The position numbers and the translations under genes are program-made. The notes under the pieces were generated by a model that was given only the letters and a program-made list of their open reading frames with translations, did not search any database and had not been told where the DNA came from. Shown here piece after piece: positions 25,758 through 34,334 of a stretch of DNA of 64,000 nucleotides (the first letter of the stretch is position 1; every line of letters begins with the position of its first letter). Source of the DNA: Methanoculleus horonobensis (GTDB lineage Archaea > Halobacteriota > Methanomicrobia > Methanomicrobiales > Methanoculleaceae); contig NZ_BCNY01000014.1 in NCBI RefSeq assembly GCF_001602375.1, positions 1-64,000 on the forward strand. The letters run 5' to 3'.

Positions 25758-26795
25758 CTACCTCTTTTGCAGGAGCAGGACGGCTGCGGATAGTGCGAAG
25801 ATGAGCGTGATCGCACCGAATCCCGGCGACTGAACCGTCCCGGCGGCCTCCGGCGTAACCGTGCCGGAGGTGCCCGGATGGAGGTAGCCAGCCACTTCTT
25901 CCAGCGCATCCACGATCCGCGGGCTCCCGCGGCTGACGATATCTGCGTCGATGACGTATACGCGTTCGTTCCTGACTGCGTCGAGCCTCTGCAGGCGAGG
26001 CTCGGTTATGATGTAGTTGTAGATGGCGTCGTATCCGTCCCGGTCCATGCCGCTGCCTGAACTGACCAGGATGTAGTCGGGATTCGTGGTGATGAACTCC
26101 TCGAGGCTGACGATGCTCCAGCCGTCGACCGGGCCGAACGCATTGGTTCCGCCGGCAATCGTGATCACCTCGTTCTGGAACGTCCCCTGCCCGCAGACCC
26201 AGAGCGGGTCGTGCCAGATGATGTGCGCGACGGACGGGCGATCGGCCGGGCTCCCGGCCGCCGTTTCGGCAACAGTTCCGATGCGCGTCCGGAGTTCTTC
26301 GATGAGCGTTGACGCCTGTTCCTCCTGCCCGGTCGCCCTTCCGGTAAGTTCGATGTCGTGCAGGACACCGTCGATCGTCTGCGGGTCGAGGATGACGACG
26401 GTCATCCCGAGCGATCGCAGGCGGTCGATGACCTCATCGGTGTTGGCGGGTGCGGCGAAGATCAGGTCGGGCTCCATAGCGATCACCTTCTCGATATTGA
26501 CGGTGCTGAAACCGCCTACCTTCGGTTTATCGGCTGTTGCCGGCGGGTAGTCGCAGCGTTCGGTGACGGCGACGATGCGGTCGTCAAGCCCGAGGGCATA
26601 GAGGATCTCGGTGTTCGAGGGCGCGAGCGAGACGATTCTCTGCGGTTCTCCCCGGATGAGGACGGTCTTTTTGGAGTCGTCGGTCACCGTCACGGATCGT
26701 TCGCTCCCGTCCATGGGTGCCGCACCGGCCGTCCCGGCGAGCAGGAGTAGCATGAAAAGTGATGCAACAGAGAGTATCAGGCGCGTGGTTCGCAT
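25758..26795 (-). CDS. btuF: ABC transporter substrate-binding protein, BtuF-like (corrinoid or iron chelate)
   Basis: A 345-aa lipoprotein-like or sorted exported protein. It has a signal peptide (residues 1-26), then a class III binding fold opening TVTDDSKKTV, with RIVSLAPSNTEILYALGL and the cobalamin-type VAVTERCDYPP. It ends SPGFGAITLIFALSAAVLLL plus QKR. That is a Pro-Gly-Phe motif, a hydrophobic stretch and a basic end, the layout of PGF-CTERM archaeosortase substrates. The permease and ATPase lie upstream on the same strand. Confidence 0.85.
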   Translation of the reverse strand: MRTTRLILSVASLFMLLLLAGTAGAAPMDGSERSVTVTDDSKKTVLIRGEPQRIVSLAPSNTEILYALGLDDRIVAVTERCDYPPATADKPKVGGFSTVNIEKVIAMEPDLIFAAPANTDEVIDRLRSLGMTVVILDPQTIDGVLHDIELTGRATGQEEQASTLIEELRTRIGTVAETAAGSPADRPSVAHIIWHDPLWVCGQGTFQNEVITIAGGTNAFGPVDGWSIVSLEEFITTNPDYILVSSGSGMDRDGYDAIYNYIITEPRLQRLDAVRNERVYVIDADIVSRGSPRIVDALEEVAGYLHPGTSGTVTPEAAGTVQSPGFGAITLIFALSAAVLLLQKR

Positions 26796-26821
26796 TACTA
26801 TAGGTACACTTGCGTTGAGGT

Positions 26822-26836
26822 AATAATTATTTACAA
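26822..26836 (-). promoter_or_regulatory. btuF-like gene TATA box
   Basis: The minus strand reads tgtaaataattatta about 30 nt before the ATG at 26795. This gives the binding-protein gene its own promoter, separate from btuC-btuD. Confidence 0.5.
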
Positions 26837-26954
26837 ATCGGGATCGCGGTGCGGCACAACGACGCTTACCGTCCCGCAGGATTCCCGTTCTTCCTGCCCG
26901 GAACGATCCGGCGGATACCGGCGGGTTTGACGGCCGCCGGATGCGGGCCGGGGC

Positions 26955-28211
26955 TCAGTCGCGATCAGGATCGCCCCGCGAGAGGCGGGCAAGGAGTTCC
27001 TCCGCCCCCTCGACCCGGAGCGCCCCGCGCGCCTCCAGGTTCGCGAGCACCTCCTCGGCCTCGCCGCCGGTGTAGTCTTCCATCCGGGCGGTGCTGTCTC
27101 TTGCGTGGAGGAGGACGGGTTTTGCCGGGTAGTCGAGCAGCGCCCTGAGGTTGTCGAGGTTCCCCCTGCCGATTGGCATTGCTGTGACGACGACGGCATC
27201 TGCGCTCTCAAGGCACTCCCTGAGGCGCGAGAGCGAATCAGGGGTGATGCCGTGGAACGGGGGCTCTGCGATGCAGGGGAGGCCGAGGTGCATCGCCGTC
27301 CCGTAGTCCGTGTCGAGGAGGTTCAAGACGCCGCAGGTGACCGTGAAGCCCGCGGCGTGGAGGAGGTGGAGGATATCGGAGCCCGTTCCCCCGCCGCAGA
27401 CGACGTGCACCCGCCGGTTCGCTCCCGCACTCGACTGGTGCATATAGACCGGCAGGACGTATGGTCTCCCCGTCAGGGGGTGCGGTCTGACGAGCATCTC
27501 CATCCCGAAGATCTCGCGGATCTTCTCACGGGTCAGAACCTCCCCCGGCGCTCCCAGGGCGTAGACCTTCCGGTCTTTGAGGAGCAGGAGCCGGTCACAG
27601 TAGTATGCGGCCAGGTTCAGGTCGTGAAAGACGCTCACGACCGTGATCCCACCCGCGAGATCCTTGATGATGTTGAGGATCTCGACCTGGTGGCTGACGT
27701 CGAGGTTCGAGGTTGCTTCGTCGAGCAGCAGGATCGTCGGTTCCTGTGCGAGCGCCCGTGCTATGAGCACGCGCTGGCGTTCCCCGCCGCTGATCTCGTG
27801 CACCGACATCCCGGCGAGATCTGCGACGTTTGCAAGATGCATGGCATGCTCGCAGATCTCCACGTCCCGGGCCGTCTCGGAGGCAAACCTTCCGATGTAG
27901 GGGTGCCTCCCCATCATGACGACGTCGCGCACCGAATACTCGAAGCCGATGGAGATCTCCTGCGGGACGACCGCAACCCGGCGAGCAAGTTCGCGGTGTC
28001 CGAGCGAGTCCAGATCCCGGTCGTCGAGCCGGATCTCCCCGTTATCCCGGGCGACGACCCTGCTCATCGCTTTCAAGAGCGTCGTCTTCCCCGATCCGTT
28101 CGGCCCGACGATACCGAGGATCTCGCCTGCTTCTGCGTGGAACGTGATTGCTTCGAGGATCTTCTTTGCGCCGTAGGAGACGTCGATATCGATGATCTCA
28201 ATCGGTTTCAT
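26955..28211 (-). CDS. btuD: ABC transporter ATPase, BtuD-like, with a C-terminal extra domain
   Basis: A 418-aa protein. The ABC domain (about 1-245) has GPNGSGKTT, ISGGERQR and LLLDEATSNLD. After a typical VRPHPLTGRPYVLPVY segment, about 160 more residues form a separate Rossmann-like domain (HVVCGGGTGSDILHLLHAAG onward). This extra domain is known in some archaeal BtuD proteins, role unclear. The ATG at 28211 overlaps the btuC stop by 4 nt. Confidence 0.9.
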   Translation of the reverse strand: MKPIEIIDIDVSYGAKKILEAITFHAEAGEILGIVGPNGSGKTTLLKAMSRVVARDNGEIRLDDRDLDSLGHRELARRVAVVPQEISIGFEYSVRDVVMMGRHPYIGRFASETARDVEICEHAMHLANVADLAGMSVHEISGGERQRVLIARALAQEPTILLLDEATSNLDVSHQVEILNIIKDLAGGITVVSVFHDLNLAAYYCDRLLLLKDRKVYALGAPGEVLTREKIREIFGMEMLVRPHPLTGRPYVLPVYMHQSSAGANRRVHVVCGGGTGSDILHLLHAAGFTVTCGVLNLLDTDYGTAMHLGLPCIAEPPFHGITPDSLSRLRECLESADAVVVTAMPIGRGNLDNLRALLDYPAKPVLLHARDSTARMEDYTGGEAEEVLANLEARGALRVEGAEELLARLSRGDPDRD

Positions 28212-29158
28212 GCTTTCATCCGGCTCCGGAGGAGGTATATGAAGAACGGTGCGCCGAAACAGGCGGTCAGGATGCCGACCGGCATGTCGCTCGTGAAGGT
28301 TCGCGTGAGCGCGTCCGCCCATACGAGGAGGATGGCGCCGGCAAGTGCGGCCGCGGGAAAGAGGAAACGGTGGTCGGGCCCGACGATCAGCCGCATCACG
28401 TGCGGGGTAATGAGGCCGATGAACCCGATTGAGCCGGCTACCGCAACGGCTATTCCCGTCACGAACGCGCTCAGTGCGAGGAGGATCTGTTTCGCCCGCT
28501 CGACGTTCACCCCGAGGTGGGTCGCGTCCTCTTCGTTCAGGGCGAGAATATTGAGGTCGCGTGCGAAGAGATAGATCCCTGCGGCTCCGATCAGGATGAG
28601 AAGAGCGACGGCGACGTCGTTCCACGATATGTTCCAGAACCCTCCCATCAGCCAGAACATGATCTGGTGCAGGCTCCGGCCTGCGGTATACATCAGGAAG
28701 GAGAGGAGTGCCGATAGGAACGTTGCGAGGGCGACACCGGAGAGCAGGAGCGTCTCGACCGGGATCTTGCCTCCTCTCCGGGCGATGAAGTAGACGGTAA
28801 ACGTTGCGATCATCGCCCCGGCGAATGCAAGCACAGTGCGTCCCGTACCGGCAAAGAGGACGATTGCGAGGGTAGCCCCGAGCGCTCCGCCCGACGACGT
28901 GCCGATGATGTAGGGGTCGGCCATGGGGTTTCGGAAGAGCCCCTGCATGGCCGTGCCTGCGACAGCCAGCCCGCACCCGACCAGCGCCGCGGCGATCACC
29001 CTCGGCGCCCGGATCTCCCAGAGAATCAACCATGCATTATCCGAGGTGAAGAGCGACCCCAGGGCAAACCCGCTCGGTCCGAGAGCGACCGCGGAGGCCA
29101 TGCTGATGAGAAGCGCGCAGATGAGTGTTGCGATGATGATCGGTGCCGTTCTCCGCAT
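28208..29158 (-). CDS. btuC: ABC transporter permease, BtuC-like (FecCD family)
   Basis: A 316-aa polytopic membrane protein with about nine to ten hydrophobic segments. It has the FecCD hallmarks RAPRVIAAALVGCGLAVAG, QGLFRNPMADPYIIG and the coupling region GSIGFIGLITPHVMRLIVG. It pairs with BtuD and BtuF. Substrate is corrinoid or ferric chelate; homology alone does not decide. Confidence 0.92.
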   Translation of the reverse strand: MRRTAPIIIATLICALLISMASAVALGPSGFALGSLFTSDNAWLILWEIRAPRVIAAALVGCGLAVAGTAMQGLFRNPMADPYIIGTSSGGALGATLAIVLFAGTGRTVLAFAGAMIATFTVYFIARRGGKIPVETLLLSGVALATFLSALLSFLMYTAGRSLHQIMFWLMGGFWNISWNDVAVALLILIGAAGIYLFARDLNILALNEEDATHLGVNVERAKQILLALSAFVTGIAVAVAGSIGFIGLITPHVMRLIVGPDHRFLFPAAALAGAILLVWADALTRTFTSDMPVGILTACFGAPFFIYLLRSRMKA

Positions 29159-29186
29159 ACGTGTGTCATAAAATTAAGTTTACTTT

Positions 29187-29196
29187 GTTAAAATCT
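29187..29196 (-). promoter_or_regulatory. btuC TATA-like box
   Basis: The minus strand reads agattttaac about 30 nt before the btuC ATG. A second AT-rich site (29167-29178) is too close to the start codon to serve a leaderless transcript. Confidence 0.35.
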
Positions 29197-29308
29197 ATTT
29201 GGATTGCCCGCGGGGGTTCCCGCTCCTGGCCCGGTGCATGCACGAGTTGGTTTCTTCTAACTGCATGGAGCAAACCTCATTGCCCTGGATAACCAAGAGA
29301 TCAGGCAT

Positions 29309-30274
29309 ATGGGCAATCTGAATGTTGCCGTGCTGGGGCCCGCCGGTTACGCAAAAGACCTCGGGAAGAAAGGCACGGAATCCGATATCACCTTTTATAA
29401 CCTGAAGAAGGGCGAGGACACCGTCACCATCATCGAGCCTACCCGGTATCCCGAACGGCTGGCTCCGCTCTTCTACGCCGCGTCGATGGCGGATGCGGCT
29501 CTCGTCGTTGTCGGCGAGATCACGCCGACGCTCGGGGAGTGGGTGTTGATGCTTGACGAAGCGCGGGTGGAGCGAGGCTACATCGTCCTCCAGAATTACC
29601 TGACGCCGGAAGACGTCGCGCCGCTCTTCCGGGGGACGGTGCTCGAGCGCTACGAGTTCGTAGACGTCGACCCGATCGCGCTGCGCGATCTCCTGCTTGG
29701 CGAGGCGCATGCCCGCACCTCTCTCCCGCCTGCTGCCGGTGCGGTGGGAACCATCCCCATCGATCACCACTTCAACGTCCGCGGCATCGGGACGGTCATC
29801 CTTGGCGGCGTGGTGCGGGGCGGTATCCGGAAGCACAGCGCCCTGAAGGTCTACCCCGGGGGGCGGGCGATCACGGTGCGGTCGATCCAGAAGCACGACG
29901 ACGACTTCGACTGGGCCGCCGAAGGCGACCGCGTGGGGCTTGCGCTCAAGAACATCGAGTCGGACGACCTCGATCGCGGGTTCGCCCTCTCCGACGACCC
30001 CGCAATCCGGCTGGGTGCGAAGATCGAGGCACGGGCGACCCTGGTGAAGTACTGGCCGGCGCCGCTCACGGCAGGAACGGTGCTCCACCTCGGCCACTGG
30101 ATGCAGTTCATCCCGGCGCGGGTGGAGGCGGTGCAGGACGACGGCGACTGGCGGCGGCCGACGCTCACGCTCGTGCTCGAACGAGATCTCGTCTACCTCC
30201 CGGGGGATGCGGCGGTGCTCCACTACCTCGAGGGCGGGAAACTCCGGATCGCCGGGCATATCGAACTCGCGTGA
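29309..30274 (+). CDS. SelB/EF-Tu-like protein with a degenerate GTPase domain
   Basis: A 321-aa protein with EF-Tu-family architecture: an N-terminal G-like domain (about 1-120), a beta-barrel domain 2 (HHFNVRGIGTVILGGVVRGG) and a third barrel-like part. The usual GHVDHGKT P-loop is replaced by GPAGYAKDLGKKGTES, and no NKxD motif is seen. It probably does not hydrolyse GTP in the normal way. It resembles archaeal SelB-like/EFpyl-type proteins of unknown function. Confidence 0.78.
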   Translation: MGNLNVAVLGPAGYAKDLGKKGTESDITFYNLKKGEDTVTIIEPTRYPERLAPLFYAASMADAALVVVGEITPTLGEWVLMLDEARVERGYIVLQNYLTPEDVAPLFRGTVLERYEFVDVDPIALRDLLLGEAHARTSLPPAAGAVGTIPIDHHFNVRGIGTVILGGVVRGGIRKHSALKVYPGGRAITVRSIQKHDDDFDWAAEGDRVGLALKNIESDDLDRGFALSDDPAIRLGAKIEARATLVKYWPAPLTAGTVLHLGHWMQFIPARVEAVQDDGDWRRPTLTLVLERDLVYLPGDAAVLHYLEGGKLRIAGHIELA

Positions 30275-30438
30275 GCGGCCGGTGCGGGGAACCCTTCGCC
30301 TTCCGGCAGGCACACTCTTTTTTTGGGCGTTTTCGGTAAACATCTCCGACGCCGCTCCCGGGTTCGCGAGCCAGGAGATCTGCGGTCTCCGCTGAAAGGA
30401 TGCGACGTTCCGGGAGAGACCGGATGTAAGGACGGCGT

Positions 30439-30447
30439 AAAAAAAAA
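30439..30447 (-). terminator. T-run terminator after mtrH
   Basis: Nine A on the plus strand give a T9 run on the mtr strand, 6 nt beyond the mtrH stop codon. Confidence 0.65.
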
Positions 30448-30453
30448 GTAGGT

Positions 30454-31491
30454 TTAGATGAGCCTGAAGAACGGGTGGGTGTCCACCTGGGGCTCGATGC
30501 CGAAGTCGCGTGCCGCTTCCAGCACGACGATGTCGACGTAGGCCTGCGCGGTGATCATCGCCTCGACGTTCTCGATCGGGCCGTACATGATGAGGTCGGC
30601 ACCGAGGGTGCTTGCAACCATGTTGCAGCCGATATCGGGCGCAGACCAGGCCGCCTGGCGCATGCCGTCCGTACCACCGAGGTAGTGGTGCGTGAGCTGC
30701 TCGATGAGTCCTTCTTTGCCCTCGAGTCCGGCAAGCTGCTGCGAGGGAGTCTTCTTCGTTCCCTTCCAGCGTTTCAGCCAGGTCCAGGAGACGGTCATGT
30801 TGTGGTAAGCGCCACCGGTGGGGAGGCCGTGGATCGCCTTGCAGGCGAGAATCTCACGGTACGAACCGCCGGAGCCGAGACCGAGCGGGGTTGCCGCGGT
30901 GTCGAGGATCGGGCGGGTGATGCCGCACTTCTCCGCGATCTCGAGCATACCCATCTCCTGTCCCGCGACGCCGCCCTCGGTCAGGACCTTCTCGCGGCCG
31001 GCAACCGACGGGTCGCCGGGGTTGAAGGCAAGGACGATTGCTGCGTTTACATCGCTCTTAGCGAGCGCTTCGATGTTCTCGGGCAGGATCGAACCGTTGA
31101 TCGAGTTGTAGATCGCACGGTCCGCAATGCCGGCCTGGGTGACGTACTCGCACGCGTGGGCGAGCGCCGCCGGGACGGACGAGTCCATCAGGAACGCGGT
31201 CTTGTCATCGATGCTGCAGAACCAGTCGATGTAACTCTCGAAGGCCTCGCCGAACTCCCCGATGATCTGGATGAAGTGGGGAATGCCGGTGATATCCGAG
31301 AGTTCCTGACAGCGGTTCCAGAGCGCCTCTGCCTTTGGTTTGTCAATCTTTCCAGTGTGGTCATCCAGTACAACTTCGTGCTTGTTGTAGAAGATGGATG
31401 CACCGAGCACGGTCGGGTACTCTCCAGGCTGCCCGCCGATCTTGGTACCGTTGAAGTCGTGTACCGTCTGCTCTTTTTCGAACTTGAACAT
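30454..31491 (-). CDS. mtrH: Methyl-H4MPT:coenzyme M methyltransferase subunit H
   Basis: A 345-aa peripheral cytoplasmic subunit that transfers the methyl group from methyl-H4MPT to the corrinoid on MtrA. It is recognised by KFEKEQTVHDFNGTKIGGQP at the start and the TIM-barrel core with IGEFGEAFESYIDW and NPGDPSVAGREKVL. The ATG at 31491 follows aaaggagga, a strong Shine-Dalgarno. It is the last gene of the mtr operon. Confidence 0.97.
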   Translation of the reverse strand: MFKFEKEQTVHDFNGTKIGGQPGEYPTVLGASIFYNKHEVVLDDHTGKIDKPKAEALWNRCQELSDITGIPHFIQIIGEFGEAFESYIDWFCSIDDKTAFLMDSSVPAALAHACEYVTQAGIADRAIYNSINGSILPENIEALAKSDVNAAIVLAFNPGDPSVAGREKVLTEGGVAGQEMGMLEIAEKCGITRPILDTAATPLGLGSGGSYREILACKAIHGLPTGGAYHNMTVSWTWLKRWKGTKKTPSQQLAGLEGKEGLIEQLTHHYLGGTDGMRQAAWSAPDIGCNMVASTLGADLIMYGPIENVEAMITAQAYVDIVVLEAARDFGIEPQVDTHPFFRLI

Positions 31492-31507
31492 ATTCGCCAA
31501 TCCTCCT

Positions 31508-32245
31508 TTACAGGTACCCAATCAATTTGGGCAGTAATACCAACAACATCATGAATACAATCAAACCTGCGACCAGTCCGTACAGGATGCCGATATCGCG
31601 CCCGATCTTCCTTCCGACGCGCTGGGCGATCTCGGCATCGACGAACTCGATCCTTCCCTCGATGGCGTTAAGCCTCTCCTCGATCTCAAGGAACTGCGGG
31701 TTTGCACCTGCAACGGCAACTTCCGCCGCACCGCCTGCTTCCTTGACCTCGACGATCATGGGTTCCGCGCCGAAGGCACCGGGGTCTCTGGCCTTGAGTT
31801 CGTCCATCTTGGCCTTGATAGCACCCATGTCTTCGCTTTCCATGATGTTGACGATCTCGACCTGTTCCTGGAAGCGCTTGATCGCTTCGTCGGAGAGGTT
31901 CTCGATGAACGGGATGGCTCCCTGAGCGCCGACGATCTTTCCGCCGGAGACTCCGCCTTCGTGCAGGGCCATGAAGCTCTGCCCGGACAGGTGTCCCTTG
32001 ACCTCCGTACCACAGCAGAGGATGAACCTGATGTTGGGGTTGGAGATGACGTTCGCGATGATCTTCTCGAGGCCGAGATTCTCGGTCTTGCAGGACCCGG
32101 CGATTGCCGCTCCGGCATCGCAGATGCCCTGCTCGTCGAGGTGGGATCCCATGGTGACGACGCCGACGCAGCTCTGTGCATCTCCTGTGTGGAAGTCGCC
32201 CTGAACGATCGGCCATCCACTGGCCGGTGATTTCTTCTCAACCAT
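31508..32245 (-). CDS. MtrA corrinoid domain fused to MtrG
   Basis: A 245-aa protein in the mtrG slot of the operon. Residues 1-177 are an MtrA corrinoid-binding domain, 174 of 177 residues identical to the separate mtrA two genes upstream, including the cobalt-ligand His in GTEVKGH (His85). From about residue 180 it becomes Mtr[21 protein letters not shown], then [19 protein letters not shown] and one membrane helix. The chimera is intact, in frame and spaced like the rest. Consequence inferred: each Mtr protomer may carry two corrinoid domains. Confidence 0.93.
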   Translation of the reverse strand: MVEKKSPASGWPIVQGDFHTGDAQSCVGVVTMGSHLDEQGICDAGAAIAGSCKTENLGLEKIIANVISNPNIRFILCCGTEVKGHLSGQSFMALHEGGVSGGKIVGAQGAIPFIENLSDEAIKRFQEQVEIVNIMESEDMGAIKAKMDELKARDPGAFGAEPMIVEVKEAGGAAEVAVAGANPQFLEIEERLNAIEGRIEFVDAEIAQRVGRKIGRDIGILYGLVAGLIVFMMLLVLLPKLIGYL

Positions 32246-32246
32246 G

Positions 32247-32456
32247 TTAGATCGCCCCCAGCATCAGTGCCGGAATCACAATCAGAAGTACGGCTACTAA
32301 GAGCCCGATTGCGAATCCGAGGATCCCCATGCCCATGATGCCCGACTCAAGTTTGGTCGTGCGGGCAAGGATCTGTGCCTTGTACCGGATGGAATCCATC
32401 ATTCTGTTGATCGAGGTCATCCGGATGGGGCCTGCCTGTGTAACTTCTTCTGCCAT
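32247..32456 (-). CDS. mtrF: Methyl-H4MPT:coenzyme M methyltransferase subunit F
   Basis: A 69-aa small subunit with a single C-terminal membrane helix (about 43-66). It lies between the full mtrA and the MtrA-MtrG fusion, the standard mtrA-mtrF-mtrG order. The motif [20 protein letters not shown] is typical of Mtr small subunits, where it contacts the neighbouring subunits. Confidence 0.9.
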   Translation of the reverse strand: MAEEVTQAGPIRMTSINRMMDSIRYKAQILARTTKLESGIMGMGILGFAIGLLVAVLLIVIPALMLGAI

Positions 32457-32461
32457 TTATC

Positions 32462-33184
32462 TCACCCCAGCAAGATGAACCCCAGAATCACGAACGAGAC
32501 GATCAGGCCGATCATGAGACCTTCGATCTTGCCCGAGTAGACACCGGCGGCAAACTTGTTGCGATAGCCTATGTCGGTGACCATCCGCTCGATGACTTTC
32601 ATCCGTGCGTGTACCAGTGCCAGTTCGCCGGAGAGCGGCTGTACTTCACCGGTCGCTTCCTCTGCCGCACCGCCCGCTTCCTTGACCTCGACGATCATGG
32701 GTTCCGCGCCGAACGCACCTGGGTCTTTGGCCTTGAGTTCGTCCATCTTGGCCTTGATAGCACCCATGTCCTCGCTTTCCATGATGTTGACGATCTCGAC
32801 CTGTTCCTGGAAGCGCTTGATCGCATCGTCGGTGAGGTTCTCGATGAACGGGATGGCTCCCTGAGCGCCGACGATCTTTCCGCCGGAGACTCCGCCTTCG
32901 TGCAGGGCCATGAAGCTCTGCCCGGACAGGTGTCCCTTGACCTCCGTACCACAGCAGAGGATGAACCTGATGTTGGGGTTGGAGATGACGTTCGCGATGA
33001 TCTTCTCAAGGCCGAGATTCTCGGTCTTGCAGGACCCGGCGATTGCCGCTCCGGCATCGCAGATGCCCTGCTCGTCGAGGTGGGATCCCATGGTGACGAC
33101 GCCGACGCAGCTCTGTGCATCTCCTGTGTGGAAGTCGCCCTGAACGATCGGCCATCCACTGGCCGGTGATTTCTTTTCAACCAT
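32462..33184 (-). CDS. mtrA: Methyl-H4MPT:coenzyme M methyltransferase subunit A
   Basis: A 240-aa corrinoid-binding subunit. Residues 1-177 bind 5-hydroxybenzimidazolyl cobamide, with the lower cobalt ligand His85 in GTEVKGH. A linker and one C-terminal membrane helix (about 215-238) anchor it. The ATG at 33184 follows gaggtga; a start 4 codons earlier is possible. The corrinoid domain is almost identical to that in the downstream fusion gene. Confidence 0.96.
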   Translation of the reverse strand: MVEKKSPASGWPIVQGDFHTGDAQSCVGVVTMGSHLDEQGICDAGAAIAGSCKTENLGLEKIIANVISNPNIRFILCCGTEVKGHLSGQSFMALHEGGVSGGKIVGAQGAIPFIENLTDDAIKRFQEQVEIVNIMESEDMGAIKAKMDELKAKDPGAFGAEPMIVEVKEAGGAAEEATGEVQPLSGELALVHARMKVIERMVTDIGYRNKFAAGVYSGKIEGLMIGLIVSFVILGFILLG

Positions 33185-33197
33185 GTTCTTCTTCACC

Positions 33198-33482
33198 TCA
33201 CAGCAGTCCTAATACGACGACACCGGCAACCAGAAGGCCGATTGCCATGCCGTACCAGAATGCGGTCACGCCTCCGGCGACATTGAGAACACCTTCCCTG
33301 TTCGGGAACGATGCCAGGAAGTTGCCCTCTCCGGAGAGCATACCGACCAGGTCGTCGGTAATCTTCTCAAGTTCCGTCACCTGCTCGAGCACGGGGGTGT
33401 ACGAGACACCGGAGGTGGTGACAATGCCGACCATCGGGTCGACGACCAGGCCGAACTCGGGCAGTACCTGAACGTACGCCAT
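33198..33482 (-). CDS. mtrB: Methyl-H4MPT:coenzyme M methyltransferase subunit B
   Basis: A 94-aa subunit with one C-terminal membrane helix (about 72-93). The motif [20 protein letters not shown] near the N-terminus is characteristic. It abuts mtrC with no gap. Confidence 0.93.
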   Translation of the reverse strand: MAYVQVLPEFGLVVDPMVGIVTTSGVSYTPVLEQVTELEKITDDLVGMLSGEGNFLASFPNREGVLNVAGGVTAFWYGMAIGLLVAGVVVLGLL

Positions 33483-34334
33483 TTAGGCACCTCCCTTGGG
33501 CTCCAGAATGGGCTTGGCGTCGAGCCATGCGTAGGCGTCACGCTTCGAGAGCGCGATGTACTTCGTGTAGGTGTAGAGCCACCCGACGATCGAGACCAGC
33601 AGTGCAACGAGAGCCGGAAGGAGTCCGATGAACGCGAACGAGATGATCGCGACGGTGATCATCGAGAGGAATCCACACTCTGCGGCGAGCATGAGCGTCC
33701 GGTCCTGCTGCTCTCCCGGCCCGAGACAGGCGTTGAAGGAGTGCTGGATGGCAATGGCGCCGAGCATGAAGATCACGGCGATGATGCTGCCGCCGATGAC
33801 CGAGGTCTCGTAGCTCAGCATAGTGAACCCGAGAATGGACACCGTGCCGGTGATCATGCCGAGGAACTCGAATGTTCCGCAGGCCATGGCCGCGAGGCCG
33901 AGAACGGTCATTGCGCCGACGATGGCGAGCTCGATGAGCGAGACGACCATGACGGGGATGTCCATCCGGACAACGTGGTTTGCCATCAGTCCGGCGACCG
34001 CGCCGATGATTGCGGCGATGATGACCGTCACGATGGGCGCGAGTATGCCGGTCGTGGCTCCGAAGAGCGCGGCGACGACACCGGACCCGAGGGCGATCAT
34101 ACCCGCGGACGGGACACCGGTACCGAGACCGTAACTGCAGAGGTGCTTGATCGTGTCGGTACCCCAGATGAGCGCGGCGACGGCGGCAAGCCCGCCGAAG
34201 AACGCGAAGTACTGGGTCTGGAAGTACGTGTTCAGGTATGTCAGGTAAATCAGGACGAGCGATCCCACAAGTCCGTAGATCAGGACCTGGTTGTGCGGGA
34301 TGCCGCCTGCTCCGACTTCAATTTTCACTGACAT
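33483..34334 (-). CDS. mtrC: Methyl-H4MPT:coenzyme M methyltransferase subunit C
   Basis: A 283-aa integral membrane subunit with about seven to eight hydrophobic segments. MtrC, MtrD and MtrE form the sodium-translocating part. The opening GGIPHNQVLIYGLVGSLVLI and the loop CSYGLGTGVPSAGMIALG are typical. It abuts mtrD directly. Confidence 0.95.
   Translation of the reverse strand: MSVKIEVGAGGIPHNQVLIYGLVGSLVLIYLTYLNTYFQTQYFAFFGGLAAVAALIWGTDTIKHLCSYGLGTGVPSAGMIALGSGVVAALFGATTGILAPIVTVIIAAIIGAVAGLMANHVVRMDIPVMVVSLIELAIVGAMTVLGLAAMACGTFEFLGMITGTVSILGFTMLSYETSVIGGSIIAVIFMLGAIAIQHSFNACLGPGEQQDRTLMLAAECGFLSMITVAIISFAFIGLLPALVALLVSIVGWLYTYTKYIALSKRDAYAWLDAKPILEPKGGA

Noticed and set aside
27105-28574. 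489-codon plus-strand frame over btuD
   Set aside because: Antisense shadow of a clear ABC ATPase.
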